NCBI RefSeq assembly: GCF_011397635.1
Contig: NC_064761.1
Span: 42,682,143-42,746,142, forward strand
Reading direction: 5' to 3'
DNA from: Epinephelus fuscoguttatus
Lineage: Eukaryota; Chordata; Actinopteri; Perciformes; Serranidae
DNA length: 64,000 nt
Shown: positions 12,146 to 24,571 of the stretch, one piece after another
How the letters are laid out: each line of letters begins with the position of its first letter
Numbering within the stretch: position 1 is the stretch's first letter
The notes under the pieces: generated by a model
What the model saw: the letters and a program-made list of their open reading frames with translations, nothing else
Database searches by the model: none
Told to the model about the DNA's origin: nothing
Made by a program: the position numbers and the translations under genes

Positions 12146-13633
12146 AAATGCTGCTCAAGTAAGTACCTTACTGTATTTGAGCAGTTAGTTTCCACCACTG
12201 GTCCGAGAAAAGTCCGCCCAGCTTTGGTGTTTGATTTGAAACTGCATGTGTTTGTGTGTATTTGACTGCATGATAGTGAGAGGTGTCGCTGTCATTGCAT
12301 CTACTGCCTGTTTATACTATGCACACTGCATATCGCACTGACACGGCCTTGATTACATTGGATTATGACCTATCTATGCTCTTTATCTTTCCTAAGTGTC
12401 AGAGCATTTACAGAACACGAGTGGAGTAGCGGTAATATTCCCTCGGAGCAGTGGGCATGTCAAATCCCTATTTAGCCCGTTATAATGACAAAGCAGTTGC
12501 TATTCCTGATCTGCATTGGTGGCCAGTTATAGTGTGTGTTCCTGCTGTTAGACAGAACCACTTGTCCCAACTACTGTTTTCAAGTTCATTTTACCAGGAG
12601 ACAAAGAGTCCATTTATCTAGAGGGAGACAGGAAAGAGGAGGGGAGAGACAGTGAAGGGTGGGAGACAGAGAGACAGAGAGATAGAGAGGAAGGGCTGAA
12701 AGCTGGATGGAGAGTGAAGGAAGGAGGAGGAGGAGGAGGAGGAGAAAGAGACGACTGACAGAAGAACTTTCCAAAACAGCAGATCCTGGAATGTTGGTGG
12801 AAGGTGCCACATAGCTCCAAATATTTGTTGCTTGGTTGGCACGGCAACAGGACAGCCAACACGTTTATTAGCTAATCCGCACAATGATACCAGAGAGTCA
12901 GTGAGAGGAAACACAGAGGACTGTGAGATGGGAAAAAAATATATCATTTAGAAAAGAAGTGTGTTGAACAATAAAAGGGGGAAAAAATCAGAGAATGAGA
13001 TTCATTGTTTCATTGTTGACTTTGTGTTATGAAGCAGAGACACGTGCCAACACACACACACACACACACACTCTGACAGCTACAGGTAGACACAGCATGG
13101 AGTGGGGTATCGGAGTCAGCTACTGTCACTCAGCTATGTACTGCTGCTTCCTCCCTTCAGCCTCGCCCAAACTAGTGTCAAACACACACACACACGCACA
13201 CACACACACATAATGTCTGCCATTGGTCTCTGACACCAAAGTGTACAGGACACCATGGCAACCTATCGCAGCGAAAATGAAACAGGACGCAAGTACCGTT
13301 TATTTAACCAGAAGTTATCCTGTGCTGAGTTTCTATGGTTAGTGGCATTCTGCAGGTCACAGGCTCCCATGAAAACTAACACTAAAAATGAGTCTATGGT
13401 GACTAATGTGTGCCAACTCTGATGCAGCTGTGTAGATCACGTTAGTCAAGTAGACATACCTTTATAACTGATGTTTGCGTGTGCTACTGTTGGCTGTCCT
13501 CACCGAGAATGATTATTTAATGAAGGATTAAAACACTGACACCCAATTAAAAACCACCTGAATTTAAAGGCCGTCACAGCTGAAGTGTGCAGTGTGCACA
13601 TTGTTGTCATAATAGTTACCATTACAGTCATGG
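12146..13633. other. Intergenic with purine-rich tract
   Basis: Holds a strongly purine-biased tract at about 12621-12752 with a (GGA)n core, short CA runs at 13047-13071 and 13182-13212, and no supported gene. Confidence 0.55.
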
Positions 13634-13790
13634 GGCGTCACGGTGGTGCAGTGTATGGCATTGTCGCCTCACAGCAAGAGGGTTCCTGGTTTGAACCCAG
13701 GGTGGGGGGTTTGAATCCTGGGGTGGGGAAGGCCTTCTGTGCAGAGTTGGCATGTTCTCTCTGTATCAGCTTGGGTTTTCTCCAGGTACA
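13634..13790 (+). repeat. SINE-like interspersed repeat fragment
   Basis: Begins GGCGTCACGGTGGTGCAGTG, has GGTTTGAACCC near 13691 and GGCATGTTCTCTCTGT near 13750. This is the widespread fish 'GGCACGGTGG ... CATGTTCTCCCTGTG' repeat. It is truncated at its 3' side by the next element. Other pieces lie at 20905-21235 and 41266-41465. Confidence 0.65.
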
Positions 13791-14709
13791 CTATATAATG
13801 ACGAAAACTCTGTGTGTGTGTGTGTGTGTGTTCCACGTTTTTCTCCTCACTGACTTGGTCAATCCATGTGAAATTTGGCACAGTGGTAGAGGGTCATAGG
13901 AGGATGCCAATGAAGCAATATTACATCAATTGGCCAAAGGGGGGCGCTATAGCAACCCATTGAAATGTCAAACTTTGAATGGGCATATCTCATGCCCCAT
14001 ATGTCGTAGAGACATGAAACTTTGCACAGAGATGCCTCTCCTCATGAGGAACACATTTGCCTCAAGAACCCAGAACTTCCGCTTATATAGATTTTCCGCC
14101 ATTTTGAATTTTTTGAAAAACACTTCAAATGGATGTCTTCCTAGGAAGTTTGAGCGATCTGCATGAAACTGGGTGAACATAATCTAGGGAGCAATATCTA
14201 AAGTTCCCTCTTGGCAAAAGTTGGAAAACTTACTAAAACTGAGCTTCTATAAGGCAATGAATATTGCGGAGGGCGTGGCTCATCACATAAAGGTGTAGAA
14301 CATCTCAAGGGTTTCACCCATCACCACGCAACTTTGTAGGCATATGACCACACATAATCTGAGGGGACCCCTCCATTATTGACCCCATCAAACAAAATGG
14401 GGGCGCTAGAGAGCTCATTTCTTATCTAGGCCTAACCGCCATATGGATTTTTACTAAACTTGGTAGATATGTAGAACAGGACGCCTCAAGGTGACTGGAG
14501 AAATTTAACTCTAATTGGCAACTGGGTGGCGCTATAACAACAGAAAAATGCTTCAAAATGGCTAAAATGTGACCGATCGCTGTGGCTCCCCCTGTGGACC
14601 AATGTTGGTGTTGTTTCTAATGTTTGGTATGACTAAGTCATGGTATGGTATGCTGTACATAATCACGGAAACTGTCAGTGTGTCATTCTGTCAGTCAGTC
14701 AGTCATTAA
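13791..14709 (-). repeat. ~0.9-kb interspersed repeat, family A, copy 1
   Basis: Read on the minus strand it matches 60593-61579 almost throughout and 36304-36801 in part. The left edge CTATATAATGACGAAAAC next to a (TG)n run is the same terminus as ATTATATAG at 61571-61579. It contains several CGCC/GCGCCCCC words and no long frame with protein character. The class is uncertain; a short AT-rich terminus next to a microsatellite would be compatible with a Helitron-like non-autonomous element. Confidence 0.75.
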
Positions 14710-14809
14710 TGAAAGGGCGGACCAGGTTCAGGCTCAACCCAAAATGTCAGGGACCCCTGGCCATCAATGGAAAAATTAAACTTGAAGAGACACGTACCGA
14801 CCCGGAGGA

Positions 14810-14985
14810 GAATCAAAACTACCACAAAGACCCCAAAGAAACATAAAAAGACCAGACAGAGACACAAAGCAACTACAAAGTGATGCAAAGCAACTACAGA
14901 GAGACACAAAATGCTTCAAAGACACCAAAGCAACTACAAAGAGACATAAAACAGCCACAAAGAGACAAAACCACAGAGGTTAAAC
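14810..14985 (+). repeat. Imperfect tandem repeat (~18-bp unit)
   Basis: Variants of 'ACAAAGAGACACAAAGCAACT' (unit about 18 bp) recur about nine times with point changes, a known type of degenerate fish minisatellite. Units drift and are not separated by unique spacers. Confidence 0.7.
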
Positions 14986-15785
14986 AACTAACAAGTCTGT
15001 GTATCTTGCTTCTATGTGGGAGAGGTGGTGGGGCCTTTTGCATGTCTTTGCCCAGAGGCCCACTATCTCAGAATTCGCCCATGTTTGTAGTTCTTGGTGT
15101 GGACGGCCATTTACTTTATCTTTTAGCATTCCCCGTTATCACATAATTGTCACTTGTTGCCATATTGGCTGCTGTCCAGCAAAACAATCCTCGAAACAGA
15201 GATCAAACACTTGATGTGAACAAAGTTTGAGGTGTCATGGTGTGTAATTTTAATCGGTCTTAGTGCTGCATAAAGTGGTATAAAATCTGCCATCCAACAG
15301 CCAGACAACCATGAAAAACTGATCCCCCTCCCCCTCAACCATAACACCCACTCTGTATTGATCTGTGATCAGGTTTCATAGCCGTCTCAGAGGAGGGTGG
15401 TGAGGATGATCTGTGTGTGTGAGCGTGCACATACGGTACATGTGTGCATGAGAGACACAGAGAGATAGAGCCAGCAAGAAAAAAGAGAAAAAAGAGAGGA
15501 GGCTGTTTTGGTTGGTTTTTTTTTACAGTTGCGTGTCTCTTGTTTCATAGGACTGCAGTCTGCACGATCAAGTTCACTTATACTGATCACATATCCAATA
15601 ACATATAATTTAAGAAAATGTTCACCAGGCTGTAGATCATGTTTTATTTGTGAAAGCCTCTCTGACCTGTCTTTATGTTCTCTCTTCTTCAGCAAATGAA
15701 AATGAACAAACTTCCATTCTTCCTTCTTTCGGTCTCTCTCGGCTGCAGACTGAAACTGCTGCTACACTTAAAACAATCGCTCAGT

Positions 15786-15876
15786 CCTGTCACTCTCCCC
15801 CTCCTTTTCCTCCTTTTCCTCCTTCTCCCCCTCCTTCTCCTCCTTCTCCTCCTTCTTCTCCCTCTACTTTTTTTAT
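15786..15876 (+). repeat. Pyrimidine (CTCCTT)n tract
   Basis: About 90 bp of almost pure C/T with mirror symmetry. Reading frames across it are Pro/Ser- or Arg-rich artefacts. Confidence 0.85.
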
Positions 15877-16005
15877 TGCCTCTGAAAAGCCAGGCTAGAA
15901 TAACCAGCAAGTCCAAACACACGTGAACAACCTCCCAGTCACACTTGCATACACACAAACAACACAAACACACAAATGCAGCCCAAGACGAACTAAAACA
16001 AAAAT

Positions 16006-16069
<64 letters not shown>
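16006..16069. repeat. (CA)n microsatellite
   Basis: About 32 uninterrupted CA units. Confidence 0.97.
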
Positions 16070-16071
<2 letters not shown>

Positions 16072-17067
16072 TGTGCGGTTGGTGAGGTCCCCCCAGCTTG
16101 CAGAGGTAAATGGAGTGGAACAGGTTAGCGCTGCCGCCATACAGTGTCCCACCTGTACAAACACAGTGCTTGATCACGGCTACACACACACACACGGACA
16201 CACACAAATAGTCCTCCATCTGGATCGAGGCACTGGTGGGTTTTAATAGCTATCGATCATTTTCCCTGGTGACACACTCACACACTCGCCTCCCTGTTAC
16301 AGGCTGAACAGAGCCAGCTGACGACTCATACAGGTCCCTGAGTGTGTACACACACACACACACAGGCTGCACACGTGCACACAACCGACTATGTGGTGTC
16401 AAAAAGACCATTTACTTTGCCTGTCTGTATGCATGTGTGTGTGCTTCTGTGTGCCTCTGAGTGTGTGTCGTGTGTGTGAGTCCTGCTGTGGCTCACTCTG
16501 CCTTTCTTTGTAGATGAGGTTATTTAATTTACATAATGAGGCCCAGACTCACTCTCATAGATTAAATTACTCTGAGACAACAAATAAAAGTGCATGCAGA
16601 CAAGCGCCCCCTAAAAACATACAGATCCCGTCTTTAACTGAACGTGTTTTCTTGATTCCCTCTTAGCTGTGATAAAACAGCATCTGTGGCCTAAAAAGCC
16701 AAAGTAAAGTCAAAGAACCTGCAGTGTGCCCACCCTTACCCAATGATGTCATTGTACTCTTGCCGGGTGAGTTACGGTGCGCTGAAAGGGTCAGAATGAG
16801 GGAGAGCCAATCGATATTCCATATGATTCTGAACAATAAATCTCAGATGTGATTAGTCTGGGTAGTTAGCGGCGATTAATTGTCAAAGCTAATAAAGTCT
16901 TTTGTAGCTGAGGGTGCCAGAGAGGCTGCTGGGAATCATGGTTCATTTTATGAGCAAATTAATTAAAACAGAGCCTGAAAAACGCCGTGGAAGACGGGCA
17001 TCAAACACTCATTCTGCACTCGGTGAAGGGCGGAACAATGAGACATCACTCAGGGAGATTCACTGTA

Positions 17068-17105
<38 letters not shown>

Positions 17106-17538
17106 GTAATCAAACACAACGATTCCTGCTTTTACACCACATCGTAAATCCAGAAGGGAAAGAGGGACGTTTGTCATTTAGCTGTGTCTTTCCTTTTTCA
17201 TTAAAAAAATGGCTGCCACAGTGTCTTGTTAATGCGTGAGGATGAGCATGTGTGTGCACACTGCACATAATTCAGGTAAGGATGATAAAAAGGAGGCAAT
17301 CAGGGAGAAAGAAAGATGTGGTGCAGGATAAGGGCCAAGAGGAAAAGAACAAAAGAGAAGTGGGAAAGAGGAGAAGAACATCCTGTTTTGACAAAAAAAA
17401 AACCCTGAAATTGTTATTCAAAGATGCATTGATATCATTGCTTTGTCCTGAAGGTTATATCCAACTAGGATATGTATTAAATCTCACTGTGGAGTGAGAT
17501 CATTCAGTCTACATTCCCATTCCCTCTCTATCACGTAG

Positions 17539-19070
17539 ACCAGAGTCTCTCAACCTTTTTTTTGTCAGACACACCCCCACAGTTTTGTCAGATTAACTCA
17601 TGTAGGCAACCAGCCCAGTCTCCAGCATTGTATTTTCCTGCAAACCATGACTATGTTACTTTTGCATGCTGCATAAGAATCATATCAACATTTCTAAAGT
17701 GATTAAATAAATGAGCTAGTTGATGGAGGGGATGGTGGATGGCGTGACACGTAGTCAGACACCTGCAGATCACTGCAGACCTGTTCAAGACCAACAAGCA
17801 AGAATACCAGCTGTGATTTAGTGAGTCATTGCTGTGTCTTCAGCAGCTTTAGCTATCAAACATGGATGTTTTGTAGCAATGTGTCACTGTTTCCAGTCAG
17901 GATAGTGGCATGAAAGGTTCTTGTTTTTCACAGAGACATCACTGAGTTTGCTGCTGAGATAGTGGCATGAAAAGTGAGATATCGCTGCTTTTAAAGCGGG
18001 GACTTAGGGACCCAAAGCCAGGTATGTTAAGCTGAAACATGATCTTTTCTTGTGCCTAAACATAACCCCATGTTTACCACGGTGTGATAATGTACGCATG
18101 TAACGTCTCTTTGGTTTGCAGAAATGTACACATTCTTCTGAAGTTTGGGTTGAGGCTCCATGGATACCACCTGTCATCTTCCAAAAGCAGTGATTTTAAA
18201 GTGGATATCATTAGTCTCTATATACAGACTCTACATTCAGTGAATGTAGAGTCTGTAGGCAAACCCCGGAGATCTTGCCTCCGGAAGAAGAGCGGAAGAG
18301 CCCTGGTTTCCGGTTGTAGGCTGTTTGTAGTCCGCGTGATATTGACCAAGCACGTTTGAGCCGGCTGCAGTTGTTGCCAGGTTAAACGCTCCGTGCGGTG
18401 AACTAACGAGGCGGAACCTAATTGGCGTCACTGCAAACTCTGAATCCATCGCAGTGGTTCAGCATATTTACTTATATATAAACGGAAGTCGGAAACAGAA
18501 ATTCGCCTCCTCCGCCCAAATCAAACCAGAATGCCAAATAATCGGGGGTCTGCCCCCAGAGGCTGTATCGCCGTCTGCCGGAAGTCAGACGACGAATACA
18601 GCCGATGGGTTCAGAGAATGGGATATCATATAACTTTAAAAGATATAAATGTAACTATAAAAGCAAAATTTGATTCGTATTTTCCATACAGCTGAACTGT
18701 TTAGTATGGCATGGTTAGGTTTGCATTCATATTACTACAATTAGGAGTGGAAAAAGCCAGATGTTTCAACTATTTGTCCACGACTTTTACCTTAATAACT
18801 ACCTTTTTTTTTATTATTAAGCTAACTATCTCAACCATTTATATTATTTTAAGCTTTTTCCATCAAACATCTGTTACTTTTGACAAATTAACAAGCATCA
18901 CTTTCAGCTGCTCTTACCATTTATAACTTTTAGATAACTTTTTAAATAATCTAACTTTTATTTTTAGCTATTTTGACCATTTATCCATGATGCTCTATAA
19001 AATATCTGCTACTCCAGTTTTTATCCCACACTCCTCCTGGGTTAGAGGCACCCTTGGTTGGGAATCACTG
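17539..19070. mobile_element. hAT-like non-autonomous element, carrying an inner insertion
   Basis: The left edge CAGAGTCTCTCAACCTTTTT and the right edge, read inverted, CAGTGATTCCCAACCAAGGG, resemble the CAGNGNTTCTCAACC ends of hAT/Charlie-type elements. The presumed 8-bp flanks do not match, so the limits are tentative. A GC-rich block at about 18223-18615 differs in composition and is probably a later insertion. Confidence 0.4.
18223..18257. repeat. Perfect 35-bp palindrome
   Basis: Arm 18223-18239 reads TACAGACTCTACATTCA; arm 18241-18257 is its exact reverse complement; the centre is a single G at 18240. It marks the start of a GC-rich repeat-like block ending near 18615. Confidence 0.9.
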
Positions 19071-20129
19071 ATGCACACGTTTCTTGATAAATACATTCAT
19101 GCACTTACAGTTAAGGCACACCCGGACATGTACACACATACGCTGCACATCTGAGCTTACAAGCTTACGGGCAGTCCGACACACAATCTACACCGTCGTG
19201 TATTTTTTTCCTTCACATAACAGCTGAAACAACAATTGCTCTGACAGGGTAAGACCATTGTGAGTGCGCACTGTCTCAAAGGCCTCAACGGTCTGTCTCC
19301 CTGTCTCTCTCTCGCCCTGCAGACCTCAGGGGATGTTCAGTTTGACGCAAAGACCAAAAGTTTATTTTTTATGTTTCACTGGCTTTACATTTGTTCTCGT
19401 CCTTTGTACTGCGCAGTGCTTTGGCCAGTGCTTTAACTTTAAATGATACCAACACAAACACAGAAGGCACTCTGAGATTTTTACTGAAAAGAACTGCTGA
19501 AACAATACAACTGGGCCACAGCCTGTTTCCATCACAGGGGAAATCCTGCTGCCTGGACAGCCACTGATAGGAGTAAGATGAGAGGGAGAGAGGAGGAGGA
19601 GAATGGTAAGAGAAAAGCAAAGTGTGTCGAGGGTATAAGTTGAGGACATGTGGGATCAGGTCCAGAGGGAAAAACAGTGCAGAGGTAATGTCAGGATAGA
19701 GGGAGTGAAGGAGGTGAGATTCAGGAGAGAGGGGGAGGTAACGATAGAAAACTTCAGTGAGAGGCAGGGATTGGTTGAGAGGAAAGACTCAAGACTCAAC
19801 AGCTCAGAAGGGCAAATTGTACCTCTTCAGGTCAGGATGCAGCTGAGCAGGAACACAGCACTTGGCAAAAAAACCAAATAGTTTGTGTGAGTTTGTCTTT
19901 GTTCATTATTAATCTTGAAAATAAAATACAGTAGAAGAGCAAGCATCACCATGACTTGTAAAGTATAAATGTTTTAATTATCTTACACGATATGTTAAGA
20001 TATCTTTACAACTGTAGGTTGGACTGCCTTGAAACATGTTACAGATGGTCGTGGTCCCCAGAGGATGAATCCTAATGACTTTGGTAATTTCCTGTCTTTC
20101 CCTCCACTGCCAACAGGAGGTCAAATATC
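19071..20129. other. Intergenic, no gene seen
   Basis: Holds purine-rich stretches at 19580-19790 and no recognisable family. The open frames lack splice support and homology. Confidence 0.5.
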
Positions 20130-20520
20130 AGGCTCTTCTCATGCACTGTTCCCAGGTATACCAACAAAAAGTAACACACCAGAGTACATATAACCTACGT
20201 ATTAGGAAAGGCTGCGATAATGTGACTGTTGCACTGACAGGAGTAACGGAGGAAGTAGTATGAAGAGCGAAAGTCTGCATAAGCGTGGTGGATGGGTCAA
20301 ACAAACACACAACTTTCCCTCAGGAGACCAGTGTTTGTGTCCTGTGTGAAACCAAAGGAACTTCAAGTTATTGTATGATATGTTTCTTCCATGTTTCTTC
20401 CACTAAACCTAACCTACATAATTTTACGTTCAGTATGAAACTTTACATGATGATTCGCGGGGCACTAATTTGTTTGATATCATATGAACAGTCGAGGATA
20501 TGTTGCTAATTTTTTTACTT
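20130..20520 (+). repeat. Second copy of the 10.6/12.1-kb repeat
   Basis: Collinear with 10590-10857 plus 12001-12145, without the TTAA element between them. It therefore acts as the unoccupied reference for that insertion. Confidence 0.65.
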
Positions 20521-20904
20521 GCCCTGTGAAATCTGCATGATGGATTAGTACAATATTTTAAACAGAAAATCATGGTTCCCAGGTGACGTACCCCAATGAC
20601 TTTGGTGGGCCCCTGACTTTTCCTTTGACGTTGACAACTGAATGTTTTAAGTGGCATGTCTCAACAACTTTTGTATGGATTGCCATGAACATCGGTGATA
20701 ACGTCACTGAGTTTTTATCTAGACATAACGTCAAAATTTCAACTTGTCCAATACTTTGGTTTATGACCACAATACCTGCAAAACTAAACACATTACACTG
20801 TAGATAATATGTGCTTTTTTGCAGGGCCCGCTCGGGACTTAGGGGGGCCCTAGGCAGGACTTGGTTTGCATTTTTTTCCTTCATATTAATATCATTACAG
20901 TGAC
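20521..20904. other. Intergenic, no gene seen
   Basis: Contains a CAGGGCCC...GGGGGGCCCTAGG patch near 20821-20855 that resembles a repeat edge. No gene. Confidence 0.4.
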
Positions 20905-21235
20905 CTTTCGTACACTAGATTTTAAAGTACATTTGTGCTACTCCCCCAGATTTCTTATGTGGTTCCAACACAGGGTGGGGGAGCCCCTCTGTGTGGAGTC
21001 TGCATGTTCTCCCTGTGTCAGCGTGGGTTTCCTCCAGGTGCTCCAGCTTCCTCCCACAGTCCAAAGACATGCAGGTTAATTGGTGACTCTAAATTGTCCG
21101 TAGGTGTGAATGTGAGTGTGAATGGTTGTCTGTCTCTATGTGTCAGCCCTGTGATAGTCTGGTGACCTGTCCAGGGTGAACTCTGCCTCTCGCTCCAGCC
21201 CCCAATAATCCCAAACAGGATAAGCGGTTATGAAA
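20905..21235 (+). repeat. SINE-like interspersed repeat, longer copy
   Basis: Contains GCATGTTCTCCCTGTGTCAG, CTCCTCCCACAGTCC-like and TTGGTGACTCTAAATTG words and ends with ATAAGCGGTTATG. This is the 3' two thirds of the family whose 5' part is at 13634-13790. It overlaps small chance frames only. Confidence 0.7.
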
Positions 21236-24234
21236 AAATTAATAGATAAATACTTTGATTTTGTATATTTGTTATATGTTAACAGTCTGTAACTGATGTT
21301 GCTGGCTGTCTTGGCCAGGACAATGTTGAAAAACAGATGTTTAATCTCAAGTTTTTTTCAGCTTAAACAAAGGTTAATAAAGTTAAATAAAATAAAATAA
21401 AATAAAATTCATAAGGACATAGTAACATTTGGCTGCATAGAAAGAATGATACCACTTTCTTAAACAGCCCTCCAATTTATTTAACTTAAATGATGGGGTG
21501 CAGTGCTGGCAAACTGTCAAAGAATAGCTTGGGAAGATTCGTATCCCAGTGTGTGTTGACTTCAGTGCTTGTCTTGTCATTAATTTTGGAACAAAATGTT
21601 GTCAGTTTTTGTTTAGGAAGTGTGATTTGTATTCTGTTATTGTCTTGTGTTCATTAAAATTCTTTTCTAAGGGTCAGGAGGTCCTTACCAACTGCTGATG
21701 TTGCTTAATGGTTTGGGCCGGCTATACTTATTTGGGATTTATCGACATTGCACGACTATAATTTTCTGTGAAAATCTACGAAACCCTGTTGTATTTTAGT
21801 TGGAGAGGGTATTGACCAAACAATGAACATAAGAAACAGATGGAGCTTCTGTGCGTTTCTGAAGTGCAGCAGAAACCATATTATCATCACTGATTCTGGA
21901 TTTTCCACAGATGGAAAGTGGCAAAGTACTAACTAAGTTATCCTGCTTCCTATCCATCTATTGTGCTGTAGTTTGTTTTTTCCACAGTACCGAAACCTCA
22001 CTTCCCAAAGTCCTGAGAGCCTGCAGTGAGCCCCACCAACCAGAAATAATTCAATAAGAGCACCGAGTCTTAAAAAAGAGTCCCCGTTTTACTGGTGGCA
22101 GTGAATCAACTAAAATCTGTGAAATATGGTCTGCTGATTTATGATCTGTATATCTTTTATATGAGGCAGAATATTTAAAAAAAAAAAATCCATATCAGAA
22201 TTTATTATTTGAATTATTACAAATTGGATGTGGCTACTTTTTGGCAGCGTGTCTCCACACTGTTAAAAATTGTCTTCTCTCCATGTGATGACAATACTGA
22301 ATAAGTACTGCATGTGACCACAAGTGACCAAATGACCAGGCCCTGAACCAAGACAGCAGCAGGATATCCCAACCTCGTGTTGAATAGTGACTTAAACAGT
22401 GGGGCTCCTCCATGTTAATTCTCCCATACATTCCTCCACAGAAAATTACTTTGGCAAACGACCCTGCTGTGGTTACCCCTTTATAACTTTACGCATGGCG
22501 ACCAGGGAAGAAAAGCAGACCCAATTCATCCAGCGCTCCGCACATATTGAAACATTTAAGGGTTCTGTATTAAACACTATTTGAAAGTATATAAAACAGA
22601 ATTTACCAAGGTCTGACTTTTGCCATGGGATTTGACTCTGAAAAGAGCTTTAATTTAAACGAGATAATAACTTTAAATGACATCATGTGTTTTGCCCTAA
22701 CTTAATTCGTCTATTTGGGACAATGGGTGAAGTCATACATGAGGATCCCTGCTGTCAGGTGGGGGGCACTAGACCACCTACTTATGATTCTTTCATGCGC
22801 TTTGATTCAGAAGGAAAGCAATCATGAATAGATGAATGAGCCAGAGTGGATAAATATTTCAGAATGTGCCCATAAACAAGCAGCTTGACTAGTCCTTATT
22901 CTGCTTCGTCTTACTTCATCCCCACAGTGATAAAAGTACGACAAAGTGAATGAAGGAATGTGTATAAGTTTGTTCAAATTTGGAGTTACTTGTTAACCTT
23001 CATCTAAAGAAAATAGAGAAATAAAAAGGTTTGTTATACGCCAGTTCCACGTACGTGTGACCCAGCTTCACCTTCCCCTTGTGCGTGCATGACTGTAAAG
23101 CAAAGCAACCTTCTCTCAAGCATTTAAATCAAAAAATAAACTTCACAAGATCAGTTAAGTCAACCAGTTAGATCAGATTATATCTGACGTTATTGATTGC
23201 CATGGTTTGACATATACAACAGTACATAAAGACAGCATTAGCAGCCATAAAAAGTCAGACTGTGGTGGTGTTTTATGATCTGGTTCATCCTCCTTAGGTG
23301 CCTCTCTGAGCCAGCCAGCGCCAGGGGACTGATTTACTTGTCACACAAGGGGGACATATTTAGACGTGGTGTGCTGGAGATAGTAGGCGGTAAAGCTGGC
23401 AGGGCAGAAAATGACCCAGACAGTGGGAGTGCGGAGGACTAGAGGGGAACACGTAAGACACACCGGTTAACCTCCTGCCATTAAACCAGCTGTGATTTCT
23501 GACCAAGGGCCAGGGGACAATGGACTGCACTACACTAATTACACACCCTGACATGGATAATAGGAAATGCACTTGCTCTTTATGAGGATGAACAGACGTC
23601 TGTAAATCTATCTTTAACAATTTGTAGTTGTAGCAGAAATAAAAGGTCTTAAAGGCAGCTTTTTAGATGTGTGGTCTGTGCAGCGGTAGAAGCAAAAAGG
23701 TCCTATTAAATCTGTCTCCTAATGACTGCAGGGAGGAAAGACTGGTAGGTACCAGAGTACATGACTCACTACGGTGGACACTTCAGGTAAATAACAGAGC
23801 TTTAATGCATTTCTTAAATAAGTAAATATGTCTATGTTTATATTAACCTGCCCAGGTGTCAAATTTTAACTAATGTTCTTTGTGTGTGTGTTATATAGGA
23901 CAATTTATAGGGGACCACCAACCAGAGACCACCGTGTTATTCCAGACTGAGAAGCAAAATGACAGTCAGAACAAGAAGACTTTCCACCACACACGGAAAA
24001 ATATATAATTTGTTTTCATGAAACAGTTTTCATTCACTTTTTCCAAGTTTTTTGAGCTCACGTCTTTCCTCCAGTTGTAACCACAGAAATTAGAGCTCTG
24101 ATTTAGCTGCAAAGTAGATATTTGGCAAGGGACAAAATAGAGAACAGAGAAGTATATTATAGAAATGTGTGGAGGCATTTGTAATTTATTCATGAAAGGG
24201 ATTAAACTTGATTTGCAGAACAGAAGATAATTTC
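21236..24234. other. Intergenic, no gene seen
   Basis: AT-rich sequence with an (AAATA)n patch at about 21381-21406. No frame above 90 codons and nothing protein-like. Confidence 0.55.
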
Positions 24235-24571
24235 GTGAGCCTGTCAGGCAGTGCAGTTGCACTGGAGCCGTGAGATGGAGGGTCCTTGTGATTGACTGGG
24301 GTGTCCTGACAAATGATTCAGATAACCACCTCAGAACTACATTTGTGTTCAAAGAAGAATTCATATTAAATTAAACAGTGTGTCATTTGCTATTGGCAAT
24401 ATGCCCTCATGCGCCCTGTCTGTCTTTCGGATCAACTTGGCTTTCTGTCTGTCTTTCTTTCCCTCATTTTTGGTCAGTAATAGTAACAATGTCTAACAAA
24501 ATGATATGCTTACTCTACATAACCCTAAAAATTATGACTAAACTATTTCGTTTATTTTATTCAATTAAATA

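Larger units (their letters stand above)
14986..17538. other. Intergenic with simple repeats
   Basis: Contains a pyrimidine tract at about 15786-15876 (CTCCTT units), a (CA)n tract at 16006-16069 and a (TG)n tract at about 17067-17104. Two short AT-rich, low-repeat blocks (16505-16600 and 16860-16985) contain clustered ATTTA/TTAATTAA-type cores and look like candidate conserved non-coding DNA. No exon is supported. Confidence 0.55.

Noticed and set aside
13634-13720. tRNA-like B-box (GGTTTGAACCC)
   Set aside because: It is part of a SINE-like repeat; no cloverleaf could be built.
14810-14985. Regular short repeats that might suggest a CRISPR-like array
   Set aside because: Units are adjacent and drift in sequence without unique spacers, and the genome is a fish; it is a degenerate minisatellite.
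15689-16219. 176-codon minus-strand frame with Val-Cys and Arg runs
   Set aside because: Made of the CA microsatellite and the CTCCTT tract.
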